A DNA stretch of 64,000 nucleotides from Cryobacterium sp. GrIS_2_6 (GCF_035984545.1 NZ_JAXCHP010000001.1:620001-684000); one strand, 5' to 3'. Positions 1 to 8,482 are shown, counted from the first letter of the stretch. Made by a program: numbers and translations. The notes: a model not told the origin generated them from the letters alone.

Positions 1-1
1 C

Positions 2-334
2 GATCTCCTCGAGCGCGACGGGCAGCTCGCCCGCGCCAAGAGCTTCGACTCGTTCTGCCCACTCGGACCCGTGATCGACACAGAGTACGACTGGACGAGC
101 CTGCACCTGACCGGTCGGGTCAACGGCGAGAAGTTCCAGAAGGGGACGGCTGCGCTTTACAAGCATTCGGTCGCCGAGGTCGTCGCGTTCGTCTCGAGCG
201 TCTTCACGCTCCTGCCGGGCGACGTGATCCTCACCGGCGCCCCTGACCGGGCCGAAAAGGTCCACGACGGCGACGCCGTGCAGATCGAGATCCCGGGCAT
301 CGGCATCCTGACGAACCCGGTCAAGCGCCTCTAG
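2..334 (+). CDS. Fumarylacetoacetate hydrolase family protein, C-terminal part
   Basis: The gene enters the window already open and runs in frame from base 2 to a TAG at 332-334, so only about the last 110 residues are seen. The stretch ARAKSFDSFCPLGPVI followed by DVILTGAP is typical of the FAH fold (fumarylacetoacetase, 2-hydroxyhepta-2,4-diene-1,7-dioate isomerase and acylpyruvase relatives), metal-dependent enzymes that cleave or isomerise C-C bonds in oxoacids. In this lineage such a gene often sits just upstream of gltX. Here several accessory genes lie between them. The exact substrate cannot be told from this fragment. A GTG at 71 is an internal codon, not the start. Confidence 0.85.
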   Translation, partial: DLLERDGQLARAKSFDSFCPLGPVIDTEYDWTSLHLTGRVNGEKFQKGTAALYKHSVAEVVAFVSSVFTLLPGDVILTGAPDRAEKVHDGDAVQIEIPGIGILTNPVKRL

Positions 335-343
335 CGGAATAGA

Positions 344-955
344 TCACGGGTGCCAGGAGCGGACCTGGTCGGCGGCCGTGGCGAGGAGCGCGAGCGACTC
401 GTCCCGGTTCACCCTGGCGAGCAGCATGACGCCCATCGACAAGGCGGCGAGCGTGCGGGCCCGTTCATCGACGACAGCGGGCCCGGCGTCCGTGCCCGGA
501 GCGATCTCGAACACGGCCGCCGCTCCCGCGAGGGCGTTGCGGAGCGCCGCCGTGAGCTCGGCGCGGTAGTCGTCGACGACCTTCCTGGCGGGGTCGTCGT
601 GCCCGGCGAGTCCCGCTGCGCAGTTGACGAGCAGGCAGCCCCGACGCGGTGAATCGTCGGGCAGGGAGGCGACGGCCAGGCTCAGGTCGCCGTAGTACGC
701 GAGCAGGGCGGCCCGGCCGGCCGATTCGGCGAGCAGCGGGCGCAGGCGCGGGCGGATGACCGTCTCGAGGTAGTCCGCGACCGCGGCGTCGAAGAGCCCG
801 CGTTTGCTTCCGAACGCGTGGTACAGGCTCGACCTGTTGAGCCCGGTGACCCGCTCGAGATCGGCGAGGGACGCCGCCTCGAAGCCGCGGTCCCAGAACA
901 GGTCGCGTGCCGCGGTCACGACGACGGGAGCATCAAAGCTCGGCGTGCGGCCCAT
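344..955 (-). CDS. TetR family transcriptional regulator
   Basis: This is a 203-residue protein with an N-terminal TetR helix-turn-helix. Residues about 10-55 read AARDLFWDRGFEAASLADL then TGLNRSSLYHAFGSK, which is the classic motif. The C-terminal ligand domain has a Cys-containing segment (RRGCLLVNCAAGL) seen in TetR proteins of the AcrR/YxaF type that answer to reactive small molecules. It is divergent from an NADP-dependent reductase and a DJ-1/PfpI protein, with a dyad between them, so it most likely represses that pair and itself. The inducer is unknown; the target enzymes suggest quinones or reactive aldehydes. The regulator call is firm and the target is inferred from layout. Confidence 0.9.
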   Translation of the reverse strand: MGRTPSFDAPVVVTAARDLFWDRGFEAASLADLERVTGLNRSSLYHAFGSKRGLFDAAVADYLETVIRPRLRPLLAESAGRAALLAYYGDLSLAVASLPDDSPRRGCLLVNCAAGLAGHDDPARKVVDDYRAELTAALRNALAGAAAVFEIAPGTDAGPAVVDERARTLAALSMGVMLLARVNRDESLALLATAADQVRSWHP

Positions 956-978
956 CTCGGTCTCCAGTCAGTGGTCGG

Positions 979-1030
979 GTTTTTGTGTACCGTTCGATTC
1001 AGTATATAGTAAACCAGTCGGTACAAAAAC
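979..1030. promoter_or_regulatory. Dyad operator between TetR gene and reductase operon
   Basis: The divergent spacer holds two nested dyads. The outer arms are GTTTTTGTGTACCG at 979-992 and CGGTACAAAAAC at 1019-1030, complementary except for a 2-nt insertion. Inside the right half is AAACCAGTCGGT (ACC-N4-GGT). A dyad of this kind between divergent TetR and target genes is the usual TetR operator arrangement. The AT-rich AGTATATAG stretch at 1001-1009 is the likely promoter core. Binding is inferred. Confidence 0.55.
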
Positions 1031-1074
1031 GTTCCGAGCCCCACGTTCGGCACAGAGAAGTTCAGGAGTCGCCC

Positions 1075-2091
1075 ATGACCGCGAATACCAGCACCCAGAT
1101 CCAGCTCGCCGCACGCCCCGTCGGATGGCCGACGGCGGCCGACTTCCGCACGGTCCACATCGACCTGCCGGACCTCGCGCCCGGAGAGGTCCGTGTCGCC
1201 AATGAGTTCGTCTCCGTCGACCCCTATATGCGCGGCCGGATGAACGACGTGAAGAGCTACTCGCCGCCCTACGCACTCGACGAGACCATGACCGGCGGCG
1301 CGGTCGGCCGGGTCATCGCATCTGCCGCCGACGGAGTGTCCGTCGGTGACGTCGTCGTGCACCAGTACGGCTGGCGCGACCTCGTGCAGGCCCCCGCCGC
1401 GGGCTTCCGCGTTGTGCCCGGACTGCCGGGCGTTCCGCTCTCCGCCTACCTCGGCGTGCTCGGGATGACCGCCCTCACGGCCTACGTCGGCCTCCTAAAC
1501 ATCGCGGGCATGAAGCCCGGCGACACTGTCTTCGTCTCGGGCGCGGCCGGGGCCGTCGGCAGCATGGTCGGCCAGATCGCCCGCCTCAAGGGTGCCGGCC
1601 GCGTTGTCGGTTCCGCAGGCACGCCCGAGAAGGTCGCGCTGCTCACGAGCAAGTACGGCTTCGACGCCGCCTTCAACTACAAGGACGGCGACATCGCCGG
1701 CCAGCTCGCCCTGGCCGCGCCCGATGGCATCGACGTGTACTTCGACAACGTCGGGGGAGAGCACCTCGAGGCCGCCCTCGCCGCCTTCAAGGACGGCGGA
1801 CGTGCCGCCCTCTGCGGCGCGATCTCCCTCTACAACACGACCGAGGCATCCGCGGGACCCCGCAACATGTCGAACATCGTGACCCGGGGGCTCACCCTCA
1901 AGGGATTCACGGTCGGCAACTACCTGAAGCACTTCGGCGCGTTCTCGGCCGAGATGTCCGGATGGCTGACGAGCGGCGCCGTCGTCTTCGACGAGACCGT
2001 CGTGGACGGGATCGACAACGCGGTCGAGGCCTTCCTGGGCCTCATGCGCGGAGAGAACACCGGCAAGATGGTCGTGCGCACGACCGTCTGA
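1075..2091 (+). CDS. Zinc-independent NADP-dependent MDR reductase (CurA-like)
   Basis: A 338-residue member of the medium-chain dehydrogenase/reductase superfamily in the leukotriene B4 dehydrogenase/curcumin reductase branch. These enzymes reduce activated C=C bonds of alkenals, alkenones or quinones with NADPH. An N-terminal GroES-like part (EFVSVDPYMRGRM) precedes a Rossmann domain with the nucleotide loop SGAAGAVGSMVGQIA. The Cys/His zinc ligands of alcohol dehydrogenases are absent. The ATG at 1075 is chosen because AGGAG lies 7 bases upstream; longer in-frame extensions run through the operator. It is followed 57 bases later by a DJ-1/PfpI gene on the same strand, and both are probably controlled by the divergent TetR protein. 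The physiological substrate is not known. Confidence 0.88.
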   Translation: MTANTSTQIQLAARPVGWPTAADFRTVHIDLPDLAPGEVRVANEFVSVDPYMRGRMNDVKSYSPPYALDETMTGGAVGRVIASAADGVSVGDVVVHQYGWRDLVQAPAAGFRVVPGLPGVPLSAYLGVLGMTALTAYVGLLNIAGMKPGDTVFVSGAAGAVGSMVGQIARLKGAGRVVGSAGTPEKVALLTSKYGFDAAFNYKDGDIAGQLALAAPDGIDVYFDNVGGEHLEAALAAFKDGGRAALCGAISLYNTTEASAGPRNMSNIVTRGLTLKGFTVGNYLKHFGAFSAEMSGWLTSGAVVFDETVVDGIDNAVEAFLGLMRGENTGKMVVRTTV

Positions 2092-2148
2092 GCCGACTCG
2101 GTCCCGCTCCACGACTCGCAATCATCGATTTTTGAACATTGGAGAACC

Positions 2149-2856
2149 ATGACCCACGTACTCTTCGTCGTCAGCGCGGCTGACCACTGGACCCTCAATG
2201 ACGGCACCCTGCACCCGACCGGGTACTGGGCAGAGGAACTCGCTGAACCGCACCGGCGGTTCAGCGAGGCCGGATGGTCCATCACCATCGCGACTCCCGG
2301 CGGGGTCGCGCCCACGATCGACCGTGGCAGCCTCACTCCCCAGGCTGCGGGCGGGGAGGACCGGGCGGCCGAGATCATCGCCTACCTCGGGTCGATCGGC
2401 GAGGAGCTCGACGCCCCGCGCAGCATCGACGACATCGACGTCGCCGACTACGACGTGGTCTTCTACCCCGGTGGCCACGGCCCGATGGAGGACCTCGCGG
2501 TCGACGCGACGTCGGGCGCGCTCATGACCGAGGCGCTCGACACTGACCGAATCCTGGCCGTGTTGTGCCACGCCCCTGCCGCGCTCCTCGCCGCGAAGCG
2601 TGCGGACGGCAGCTGGCCGTTCACCGGTTATCGCATGACCGGATTCACGAACGAGGAAGAGGTCATCGGGGGACTGGCACCCAAGGCGCCCTGGCTCGTG
2701 CAGACCCGCTTGGTGGAGCTCGGAGCGGACTTCGTCGAGGCGGCGCCGTTCACCGCGCACGTCGAGGTCGACCGCAACCTGTACACCGGCCAGAACCCGG
2801 CATCCTCCGGCGAGCTGGCGGCCCGGATCATCGCCGTCGTCGCGGCCCGGAGCTAG
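2149..2856 (+). CDS. DJ-1/PfpI superfamily protein (Hsp31/glyoxalase III type)
   Basis: A 235-residue protein of the class I glutamine amidotransferase-like fold. The nucleophile elbow is visible as AVLCHAPAALL, with the reactive Cys following the strand, and the upstream YPGGHGPMEDL loop supplies the acidic and glycine residues of the pocket. The N-terminal HWTLNDGTLHPTGYWAEE segment is typical of the Hsp31-like group, which acts as methylglyoxalase (glyoxalase III) or deglycase/chaperone. A GGAGA box sits 6 bases before the ATG. As second gene of the TetR-controlled pair it probably removes reactive carbonyls alongside the reductase. Cofactor-free glyoxalase activity is inferred from the family. 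Confidence 0.85.
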   Translation: MTHVLFVVSAADHWTLNDGTLHPTGYWAEELAEPHRRFSEAGWSITIATPGGVAPTIDRGSLTPQAAGGEDRAAEIIAYLGSIGEELDAPRSIDDIDVADYDVVFYPGGHGPMEDLAVDATSGALMTEALDTDRILAVLCHAPAALLAAKRADGSWPFTGYRMTGFTNEEEVIGGLAPKAPWLVQTRLVELGADFVEAAPFTAHVEVDRNLYTGQNPASSGELAARIIAVVAARS

Positions 2857-2951
2857 ACCCCGCGCGCCTGAGGTGTCGCAGATTGAGGTTACGCCGGCCC
2901 GCGAACCTCGATCTGCGGCACCTCACACCGGGGGTGCCGGCGGATGCGGTG

Positions 2952-4082
2952 TCAGCGGCCGAGGGCGTCCAGCGCGTCGGCGACGTCGTCCGGGTCGTTC
3001 CAGAGGTGGAAGGCCACACGCGCGCGGCCTGCCCGACCGGATGCCGTGAGTCCGGCGGCCGTGAGGCGCGCGAGGTCGGTGCCCGCAGCATCCGCCCACG
3101 TGACGATGGCCTGGCCGGTCTGTTCGGCCGGGTCGATGCCGAGCCCGGTGCGGAAGGAGTCGGCGAGGACCACGTTGTACCGGCGCACCTCGGCCAGGTC
3201 GAGCCTGCCGAAGAGCTCGAGAGCCGGTTCCGCTCCGACCCAGGCCTGCCAGGCCGGCGAGACGTCGAAACGGCGGGCATCGGCTGCGAGCCGCATCCCC
3301 GGCCCGTAACAGGAGCTCCAGACGTCCTCGCCGGCGTACCAGCCGGCCTGGGCTGGGCGCACGACGGCGCCGAACTGCTCGGCAACGGTGAAGAAGGCCA
3401 CCCCGCGTGGCGCACACAGCCACTTGTAGGCGTGGCAGATCGTTGCGTCGAAGACCGAGGCGTCCACCGGCATCCATCCGGCCGCCTGGGTGGTGTCGCA
3501 CAGGGTGAAGCTGTTGTGCTGCCTGGCCGCCGCGAGAATTGCGTCCGTATCGGCGACCGCACCGGTCGCGGACTGCACGAGCGACCAGGCCACCAGCCAG
3601 GTGTCGTCGCCGATGCTGCCGGCCAGCTCGGCAAGTGGCACGTGGCGCACGGTGACTCCCCGGTGCGCCTGGCTGAGAAACGGGAACACCATTGAGCTGA
3701 AATCGCCGTCGACGCAGAGTACCTCGGCCCCGTCGGGCACGCTCGCCGCCACGAGGCCGGCGAGCACGGATGTCTGCGACGCGATCGCGACCTGGCCGAC
3801 GGGCACCGACACGAGCCGCGCATAGGCGACGCGCACCCGTTCGACGACGGCGCCGTACCCCGCGGCGGAGGCCGACCCGGTCGCCCACGAATCGAGGTCG
3901 GAGCGGAGAGCCGCGAGCGTTCCAGCGGTCGGAAGCCCGAGAGTGCACGCCGCGAGGTACCCGCGGCCGCCGCCGAACTGCGCCCGGGCCTCCGGGACGC
4001 TGAGCGGAGGAAGCCGGGGCAGGGGCGGAATCGAATCGTCGGGTCGCGAGCGGGTCACGTCGGGGGAGTGTGTGCGGGTCAC
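2952..4082 (-). CDS. Class V aminotransferase-fold PLP enzyme
   Basis: A 376-residue PLP-dependent enzyme of fold type I, class V (cysteine desulfurase/isopenicillin N epimerase-like). The Schiff-base lysine lies in CHAYKWLCAPRG, and the aspartate that binds the pyridine nitrogen is in FTLCDTTQAAGW. An N-terminal substrate loop (YLAACTLGLP) matches NAC_LGLP-type sequences of the group. The start shown is a GTG; a second in-frame GTG lies eight codons in, so the first residues are uncertain. The gene is divergent from a LysR regulator, with a dyad between them, and is probably its target. Whether it is a desulfurase, epimerase or kynureninase-like enzyme cannot be decided here. Confidence 0.82.
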   Translation of the reverse strand: MTRTHSPDVTRSRPDDSIPPLPRLPPLSVPEARAQFGGGRGYLAACTLGLPTAGTLAALRSDLDSWATGSASAAGYGAVVERVRVAYARLVSVPVGQVAIASQTSVLAGLVAASVPDGAEVLCVDGDFSSMVFPFLSQAHRGVTVRHVPLAELAGSIGDDTWLVAWSLVQSATGAVADTDAILAAARQHNSFTLCDTTQAAGWMPVDASVFDATICHAYKWLCAPRGVAFFTVAEQFGAVVRPAQAGWYAGEDVWSSCYGPGMRLAADARRFDVSPAWQAWVGAEPALELFGRLDLAEVRRYNVVLADSFRTGLGIDPAEQTGQAIVTWADAAGTDLARLTAAGLTASGRAGRARVAFHLWNDPDDVADALDALGR

Positions 4083-4139
4083 TCCACCAGCATCCGTCGG
4101 CCGTACTCATTCGACAATCGCCAGTGAGTGATGGAATCC

Positions 4140-4154
4140 ATAACACGGCGTTAT
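4140..4154. promoter_or_regulatory. LysR-type dyad (ATAAC-N5-GTTAT)
   Basis: ATAACACGGCGTTAT is a perfect 5-bp inverted repeat with a 5-base spacer and fits the T-N11-A LysR box. It ends only 8 bases before the LysR start codon at 4163 and lies about 57 bases upstream of the divergent aminotransferase start. This position suits both autorepression and activation of the partner gene. Confidence 0.7.
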
Positions 4155-4162
4155 CCTTGAAG

Positions 4163-5143
4163 ATGCCTGCCGCCGATTCCGCCCTCGACTCCCACTCGCT
4201 GCGCATCATCCAGGCCCTCGCCGAGCACGGTTCGATCACCGCAGCGGCGCGCGCCCTCGGCTACAGCCAGCCCGCGGTCAGCCAGCAGCTCAAGCGGCTC
4301 GAACTGCGGGTGGGCCTGGCCCTGGTCGAACGGGTCGGCCGCGGCGTGCGCCTCACCGAGGCCGGCCGGCTGCTCGCCCGGCACGCCCGCACCGTGACCG
4401 GAGCCCTCGACGCCGCCGCCGGAGACCTCGCGGAATTGCAGGGCCTCCGTGCCGGCCGGGTACGGGTCGCGGCTTTCCCCTCGGCCTCCGCGACGATCGT
4501 GCCCCGGCTCCTCGCCGAGGTCGCCAAGCGGCATCCCGGCGTCACGATCACCTATGTCGAAGCCGAGCCGCCCGAGGCCGTCGCCCTCGTTCGCGAGAAC
4601 CACGTCGACCTCGCGATCACCTTCAGTTACCCGGGTGACCTCGTCGACCCGCACCGGGACAGTGCAGAGGGGCTCTCGGTGACGACGCTCGGCCGCGACG
4701 AGGTGCTGCTCGTGGTGCCCACCGGCCACCGACTTGGCGATGCGGAATCCATCGACCTCGGCGACCTCGCGGCCGAGCGCTGGATCGGCGGCTGCCCGCG
4801 CTGCCGCGGCCACCTGCTCGAGCTCTGCGAACGCCGCGGATTCGTTCCGGACATCTCCTACGAGACCGACAATGTCGCCGCGGTCTTCGGCATGGTCGCC
4901 GCGGGGATCGGCGTCGCCGTGCTGCCGTCGCTCGCCATCGAGTCCGTCGGCGCGCGGGCCGGCGTCCGGATCCGACCGACCAGGACGCGGGAGTACCGCA
5001 CGCTGCACGCGGTCACTGCTGACGGTGCCGCAGGCGTGCCCGCCCTCGGGGAGACGCTCCGCGCGCTCGGCGCCCTCACGACATCCGCCCGCTCGGGTGG
5101 CAACTCGCACGACGACCGACGTCATCCAGCACCCACCGCGTGA
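4163..5143 (+). CDS. LysR family transcriptional regulator
   Basis: A 326-residue LysR-type regulator. The winged helix-turn-helix occupies residues 8-65 (SLRIIQALAEHGSITAAARA, then YSQPAVSQQLKRLE). The periplasmic-binding-protein-like effector domain follows from about residue 90 (GRVRVAAFPSASATIVPRLL). The ATG at 4163 is preferred because the recognisable family start MPAADSALDSHSLRIIQ begins there; earlier in-frame codons run through the dyad operator. It is divergent from a class V aminotransferase, the usual layout for a LysR protein and its target. A Cys pair in the effector domain (GGCPRCRGHLLELC) is unusual and could be a redox or metal switch, but that is only a suggestion. gltX starts 27 bases after its stop. 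Confidence 0.92.
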   Translation: MPAADSALDSHSLRIIQALAEHGSITAAARALGYSQPAVSQQLKRLELRVGLALVERVGRGVRLTEAGRLLARHARTVTGALDAAAGDLAELQGLRAGRVRVAAFPSASATIVPRLLAEVAKRHPGVTITYVEAEPPEAVALVRENHVDLAITFSYPGDLVDPHRDSAEGLSVTTLGRDEVLLVVPTGHRLGDAESIDLGDLAAERWIGGCPRCRGHLLELCERRGFVPDISYETDNVAAVFGMVAAGIGVAVLPSLAIESVGARAGVRIRPTRTREYRTLHAVTADGAAGVPALGETLRALGALTTSARSGGNSHDDRRHPAPTA

Positions 5144-5170
5144 TCTACGCGCCAAGTAGACTCGATACCG

Positions 5171-6721
5171 ATGTCTGAGACCACTGTGTACCCATTTTCC
5201 ACCGCGACCGGCACGGATGTCCGCGTGCGGTTCTGCCCCTCCCCGACAGGAACCCCGCACGTGGGTCTCGTTCGCACGGCCATGTTCAACTGGGCCTACG
5301 CGCGGCACACCGGCGGCACCTTCATCTTCCGGATCGAGGACACCGACCCCGCCCGCGACAGCGAGGAAAGCTACCTGCAGCTCAAGGACGCGCTGCGCTG
5401 GCTGAAGCTCGACTGGGACGAGGGCGTCGACGCCGGGGGACCGCACGGGCCGTACCGCCAGTCCGAGCGCTACGACATCTACCGGGACGTCGTCGAGAAG
5501 CTCAAGGCATCGGGCCACATCTACGAGAGCTTCGCGACCGGCGAGGAGATCGAGGCGCGCAATGTGTCTCTCGGCCGGGACCCCAAACAGGGCTACGACA
5601 ACTTCGAGCGCGACCTCACCGAGGAGCAGCGCGCCGCCTACCGTGCGGAGGGCCGCGCCCCCGCGCTGCGGCTCAAGGTGCCAGACACCGACATCAGCTT
5701 CGACGACCTCGTCCGCGGCGAGATCACCTTCCCGGTCGGCTCGTTCAGCGACTTCGTGGTGGTGCGCCCTAACGGGCATCCGCTCTACCCCTTCGTCAAC
5801 CCCGTCGACGACGCGTTGATGGGCGTCACCCACGTGCTGCGCGGCGAGGACCTGCTGTCCTCGACGCCCCGCCAGATCGCGCTGTACCACGCGTTGATCG
5901 AGATCGGCCTGACGACCTTCGTGCCGCGCTTCGGCCACCTGCCCTACGTGATGGGCGACAAGAACAAGAAGCTCTCCAAGCGCGACCCCGAGTCGAACCT
6001 GTTCCTGCACCGCGAGCGCGGCTTCATCCCCGAGGGACTGCTCAACTACCTCTCTCTGCTCGGCTGGTCGCTCTCCAAGGACCAGGACGTCTTCAGCGTC
6101 GACGAGCTCGTGGCTGCGTTCGACGTCGAGAACGTCAACCCGAACCCGGCGCGCTTCGACCTCAAGAAGGCCGAGTCGATCAACGGTGACCACATCCGCC
6201 TGCTCGAGCCCGCTGACTTCGCCGCGCGCATCGTGCCCTACCTCGTCTCCGCCGGAGTCGTCGACCTGCCGCTGGGCGCCGCCCGCCAGGCCGTGCTCAC
6301 GGCCGCGGCGCCGCTGATCCAGGAGCGCATCGCGCTGCTCGGCGAGGCGCCGGGCATGCTCGGTTTTCTGTTCGTCACGAGCGAAGCGCTCGTGCACGAG
6401 GCGGATGCCCTCGCGAGCCTCCCGAAGAACGCCGCCGAGATCCTCGCCGCCTCCGTCACGACCCTCGAGAGCATTCCCGAGGCCGAGTGGACCCACGACC
6501 GGGTGCACGAGGCGCTCACCGCCGCGCTCATCGAGGGGCTCGGGCTCAAGCCGCGGGTCGCCTTCGGGCCGTTGCGCGTCGCGATCTCGGGCCGGAAGGT
6601 GTCGCCGCCGCTGTTCGAGTCGATGGAGATCCTCGGCCGCGGCGAGTCGCTCGCGCGGCTCGGAGTGCTCTCTGCGGTCGTGGCCGCGGACGCGGCGAGC
6701 TCGCCGGTGGTCTCGAGCTGA
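5171..6721 (+). CDS. gltX: Glutamate--tRNA ligase
   Basis: A 516-residue class I aminoacyl-tRNA synthetase that charges tRNA-Glu in the cytoplasm. In actinobacteria the non-discriminating form also makes Glu-tRNA-Gln for GatCAB. The catalytic core shows the HIGH-type signature [10 protein letters not shown] near residue 25 and the KMSKS-type loop [10 protein letters not shown] near residue 275. Between them is the GluRS sequence [19 protein letters not shown]. The C-terminal anticodon-binding domain is complete, so the length is normal. It is the first core gene after the accessory aminotransferase/LysR pair and is followed by tRNA-Gln and, 15 kb later, tRNA-Glu. In many relatives these tRNA genes are close neighbours, so the DNA between them here looks inserted. 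Confidence 0.97.
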   Translation: MSETTVYPFSTATGTDVRVRFCPSPTGTPHVGLVRTAMFNWAYARHTGGTFIFRIEDTDPARDSEESYLQLKDALRWLKLDWDEGVDAGGPHGPYRQSERYDIYRDVVEKLKASGHIYESFATGEEIEARNVSLGRDPKQGYDNFERDLTEEQRAAYRAEGRAPALRLKVPDTDISFDDLVRGEITFPVGSFSDFVVVRPNGHPLYPFVNPVDDALMGVTHVLRGEDLLSSTPRQIALYHALIEIGLTTFVPRFGHLPYVMGDKNKKLSKRDPESNLFLHRERGFIPEGLLNYLSLLGWSLSKDQDVFSVDELVAAFDVENVNPNPARFDLKKAESINGDHIRLLEPADFAARIVPYLVSAGVVDLPLGAARQAVLTAAAPLIQERIALLGEAPGMLGFLFVTSEALVHEADALASLPKNAAEILAASVTTLESIPEAEWTHDRVHEALTAALIEGLGLKPRVAFGPLRVAISGRKVSPPLFESMEILGRGESLARLGVLSAVVAADAASSPVVSS

Positions 6722-6840
6722 CTGGCGTGAACCGATGATTCGGGGCTCGCAACCCGCCGATGTGGCGCTCAGTTTGGCCAGCATCCGCTCTGTGGGTTAG
6801 AGTTACGAGTCGGCCGATCTTCGGAGAGGCCAACGGCCAA

Positions 6841-6912
6841 TGGGGTATGGTGTAATTGGCAACACGACTGATTCTGGTTCAGTTGTTCTTGGTTCGAGTC
6901 CAGGTACCCCAG
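6841..6912 (+). tRNA. tRNA-Gln (anticodon CTG)
   Basis: The acceptor arms TGGGGTA and TACCCCA pair over 7 bp with a G discriminator. The anticodon stem ACTGA/TCAGT encloses loop TTCTGGT, giving anticodon CTG (Gln, CAG codons). The T-loop GGTTCGAGTCC is canonical. CCA is not encoded. An intrinsic terminator follows at once. Confidence 0.95.
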
Positions 6913-6916
6913 CTTG

Positions 6917-6955
6917 AAACCCCTGAGTTTTCTAAGGAAACCAGGGGTTTTTTTT
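6917..6955 (+). terminator. Rho-independent terminator after tRNA-Gln
   Basis: AAACCCCTG at 6917-6925 pairs with CAGGGGTTT at 6942-6950, followed by a run of T. It ends the tRNA transcript. Confidence 0.85.
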
Positions 6956-7065
6956 GCCCACGGTGATCTCTTCCGATCAATCTCAGCCTGCAGAGTAATT
7001 CTTCACCGAAGGATCACGGGTCACCGGGAGTATGGACGGCTCTTCTTCGAAGGCTTTGCGGCCGG

Positions 7066-7833
7066 CTACGTCAGGTGCACTGCTGCGGCGACTGCGGTCC
7101 AGAGGTCTCCGTAGGCGCTTGCGGCAGCCGTGTTCGGGGCGAAGGCCGCGACCGGGGCTCGTACGGCGCCCGTCCGTTCGACTACGACGGTCGCTGGCAC
7201 GCTGATCTCAAGAACCTCAGGTCTGGCGCCGTGCAGTGATTCGGCTGCGGCCGGGTGCCCGGTCTTGCGCCGATCGACCATGGTGAGGAACGCCAGGATG
7301 GGTGTGGACTTTGCGGACTCCGTGACGATCGAGACCACCTGGTCGAGCGAGCGCAGGGAGAGCGGGGACGGGATCAACGGAACGACCACCGTGTCGGCTG
7401 CGCGCAGGGCATTCTCTGCCACGAGGGACGATCCCGGAGGGCAGTCGAGGACGACGACGTCATAGTCCTTGGCCACCGACTCGAGTATGCGCGCGAGACG
7501 GTGGGTCGACTTCTTGGCCGCGTCGAGGACGAGGTCGAGGTCGCGGTAACTCTCATCGGCGGGCAGCGCGTCGAGGTGGTCGTATGCCGTGCCTTGACCG
7601 ATGCCGCTACACCAGTCTTGCCGCTGACGAGCGAGTTCACGCCGCCCGTGACCTTGGGGCTTGACGTTGAGAACGAAGGTCGCGGCACCCCGCGGGTCGA
7701 GGTCCCAGAGCAGAACACGCGAGTTGCGGGAGGCTTCCCACGCGAGGTTCACGGCCGTCGTCGTCTTGCCGACCCCACCCTTGGTGCTGAAGACCGTGAT
7801 GACCTTCATCCTCAGATAGTACGGCGTTGTCAT
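7066..7833 (-). CDS. ParA-like P-loop ATPase, orphan
   Basis: A 255-residue deviant Walker ATPase. FSTKGGVGKTTTAVNLA is the Walker A loop, LLWDLDPRGAATF holds the A-prime aspartate, and VVVLDCPPGSS is Walker B. ParA/Soj/MipZ relatives bind ATP as a sandwich dimer on the nucleoid or a surface and move cargo. No ParB-like partner or parS repeat is visible nearby, so it is not evidently a partition locus. The ATG at 7833 has an AAGGGCAGG box upstream; a second ATG nine codons in (7809) lacks one. Its cargo is unknown. It is convergent with the tRNA-Gln transcript. Confidence 0.82.
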   Translation of the reverse strand: MTTPYYLRMKVITVFSTKGGVGKTTTAVNLAWEASRNSRVLLWDLDPRGAATFVLNVKPQGHGRRELARQRQDWCSGIGQGTAYDHLDALPADESYRDLDLVLDAAKKSTHRLARILESVAKDYDVVVLDCPPGSSLVAENALRAADTVVVPLIPSPLSLRSLDQVVSIVTESAKSTPILAFLTMVDRRKTGHPAAAESLHGARPEVLEISVPATVVVERTGAVRAPVAAFAPNTAAASAYGDLWTAVAAAVHLT

Positions 7834-7863
7834 CGTGCCTGCCCTTGGCCAGTGGGTCAGGCC

Positions 7864-8322
7864 TCAGAGCTGCGCCGATCTGATCCGCACTTCGGCGGCA
7901 ACGGACGTGAGTGCAGCAGTGAACGTCTCGAGCTGCGCGGCATCCAATGCCGTGGTGGATGCCGACAGCATGTCGGCGAAATCGCGGTGGATCTCGCCCA
8001 TGACGTCGTGTCCGTGGGGAGTCAGCTCCAGGTAGAGACTGCGGCGATCGCCGGGGTGGTCGATTCGATGAAGCAGGTCGATCTCGACCAGGCGCCGGGA
8101 GATCGCTGTTACGGCTCCCGTCGTCATTCCGAGGTGGGTTGCGAGATCTTTCGGAGTGATGGACCCCATCCGTGCGATCCGGAAAAGTGCACGGAGTTCG
8201 GTTCCTGACACGCCGGCGCGCTCGGCGATGCGGTGGCGGTTGCCGTCGAGGGCACTCACGAATTCGGTAGCAGCGGCCGGAAAGCCACTGAGCGTGTGTG
8301 GGGGCCGTTCCGAGTGGTCCAT
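7864..8322 (-). CDS. MarR family regulator divergent from rhodopsin
   Basis: A 152-residue winged-helix regulator. SITPKDLATHLGMTTGAVTAISRRL is the recognition helix region (about residues 54-78) and the wing follows as HPGDRRSLYLELTPHG. MarR dimers usually repress a divergent gene and release DNA on binding a small aromatic or oxidised ligand. The only divergent gene is the rhodopsin at 8483, and the 160-base spacer contains two dyads, one overlapping a promoter -10. Control of a microbial rhodopsin by a MarR protein is therefore the simplest reading. The signal is unknown. Its 3' end is about 30 bases from the orphan ParA gene, which lies downstream on the same strand. Confidence 0.88.
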   Translation of the reverse strand: MDHSERPPHTLSGFPAAATEFVSALDGNRHRIAERAGVSGTELRALFRIARMGSITPKDLATHLGMTTGAVTAISRRLVEIDLLHRIDHPGDRRSLYLELTPHGHDVMGEIHRDFADMLSASTTALDAAQLETFTAALTSVAAEVRIRSAQL

Positions 8323-8372
8323 GTTTCCTCCGGCCTGCGCTGGAGCGAGCCTTGTGTGGTCACGACTGGTGT

Positions 8373-8395
8373 ACCTGATCTTAGCGAAATCAGGT
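8373..8395. promoter_or_regulatory. Inverted repeat upstream of rhodopsin
   Basis: ACCTGAT at 8373-8379 and ATCAGGT at 8389-8395 are perfectly complementary with 9 bases between. The dyad lies between the MarR start and the rhodopsin promoter, so it is a candidate operator for the MarR gene itself. Confidence 0.5.
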
Positions 8396-8405
8396 CAAAA
8401 AGATG

Positions 8406-8434
8406 TTGACGGTTTAGCTTACTTACTATGTAAT
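8406..8434 (+). promoter_or_regulatory. Predicted rhodopsin promoter with overlapping TTAC-TAT-GTAA dyad
   Basis: TTGACG at 8406-8411 and TGTAAT at 8429-8434 are spaced by 17 bases and match a housekeeping sigma promoter. The palindrome TTACTATGTAA at 8423-8433 overlaps the -10, where a bound MarR dimer would block RNA polymerase. The start codon is about 50 bases downstream. Confidence 0.55.
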
Positions 8435-8482
8435 TGAAACACTAAGCCATCTCGGGAACGCTGAACTTCTACGGAGTACGCC

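Noticed and set aside
4151..6784. Very long minus-strand open frame opposite lysR and gltX
   Set aside because: It is an antisense shadow of two certain genes: rich in Arg, Gly and Glu, with no domain or ribosome site.
7066..7833. ParA gene as part of a plasmid or chromosome partition locus
   Set aside because: No ParB-like gene or parS-like repeats are nearby.
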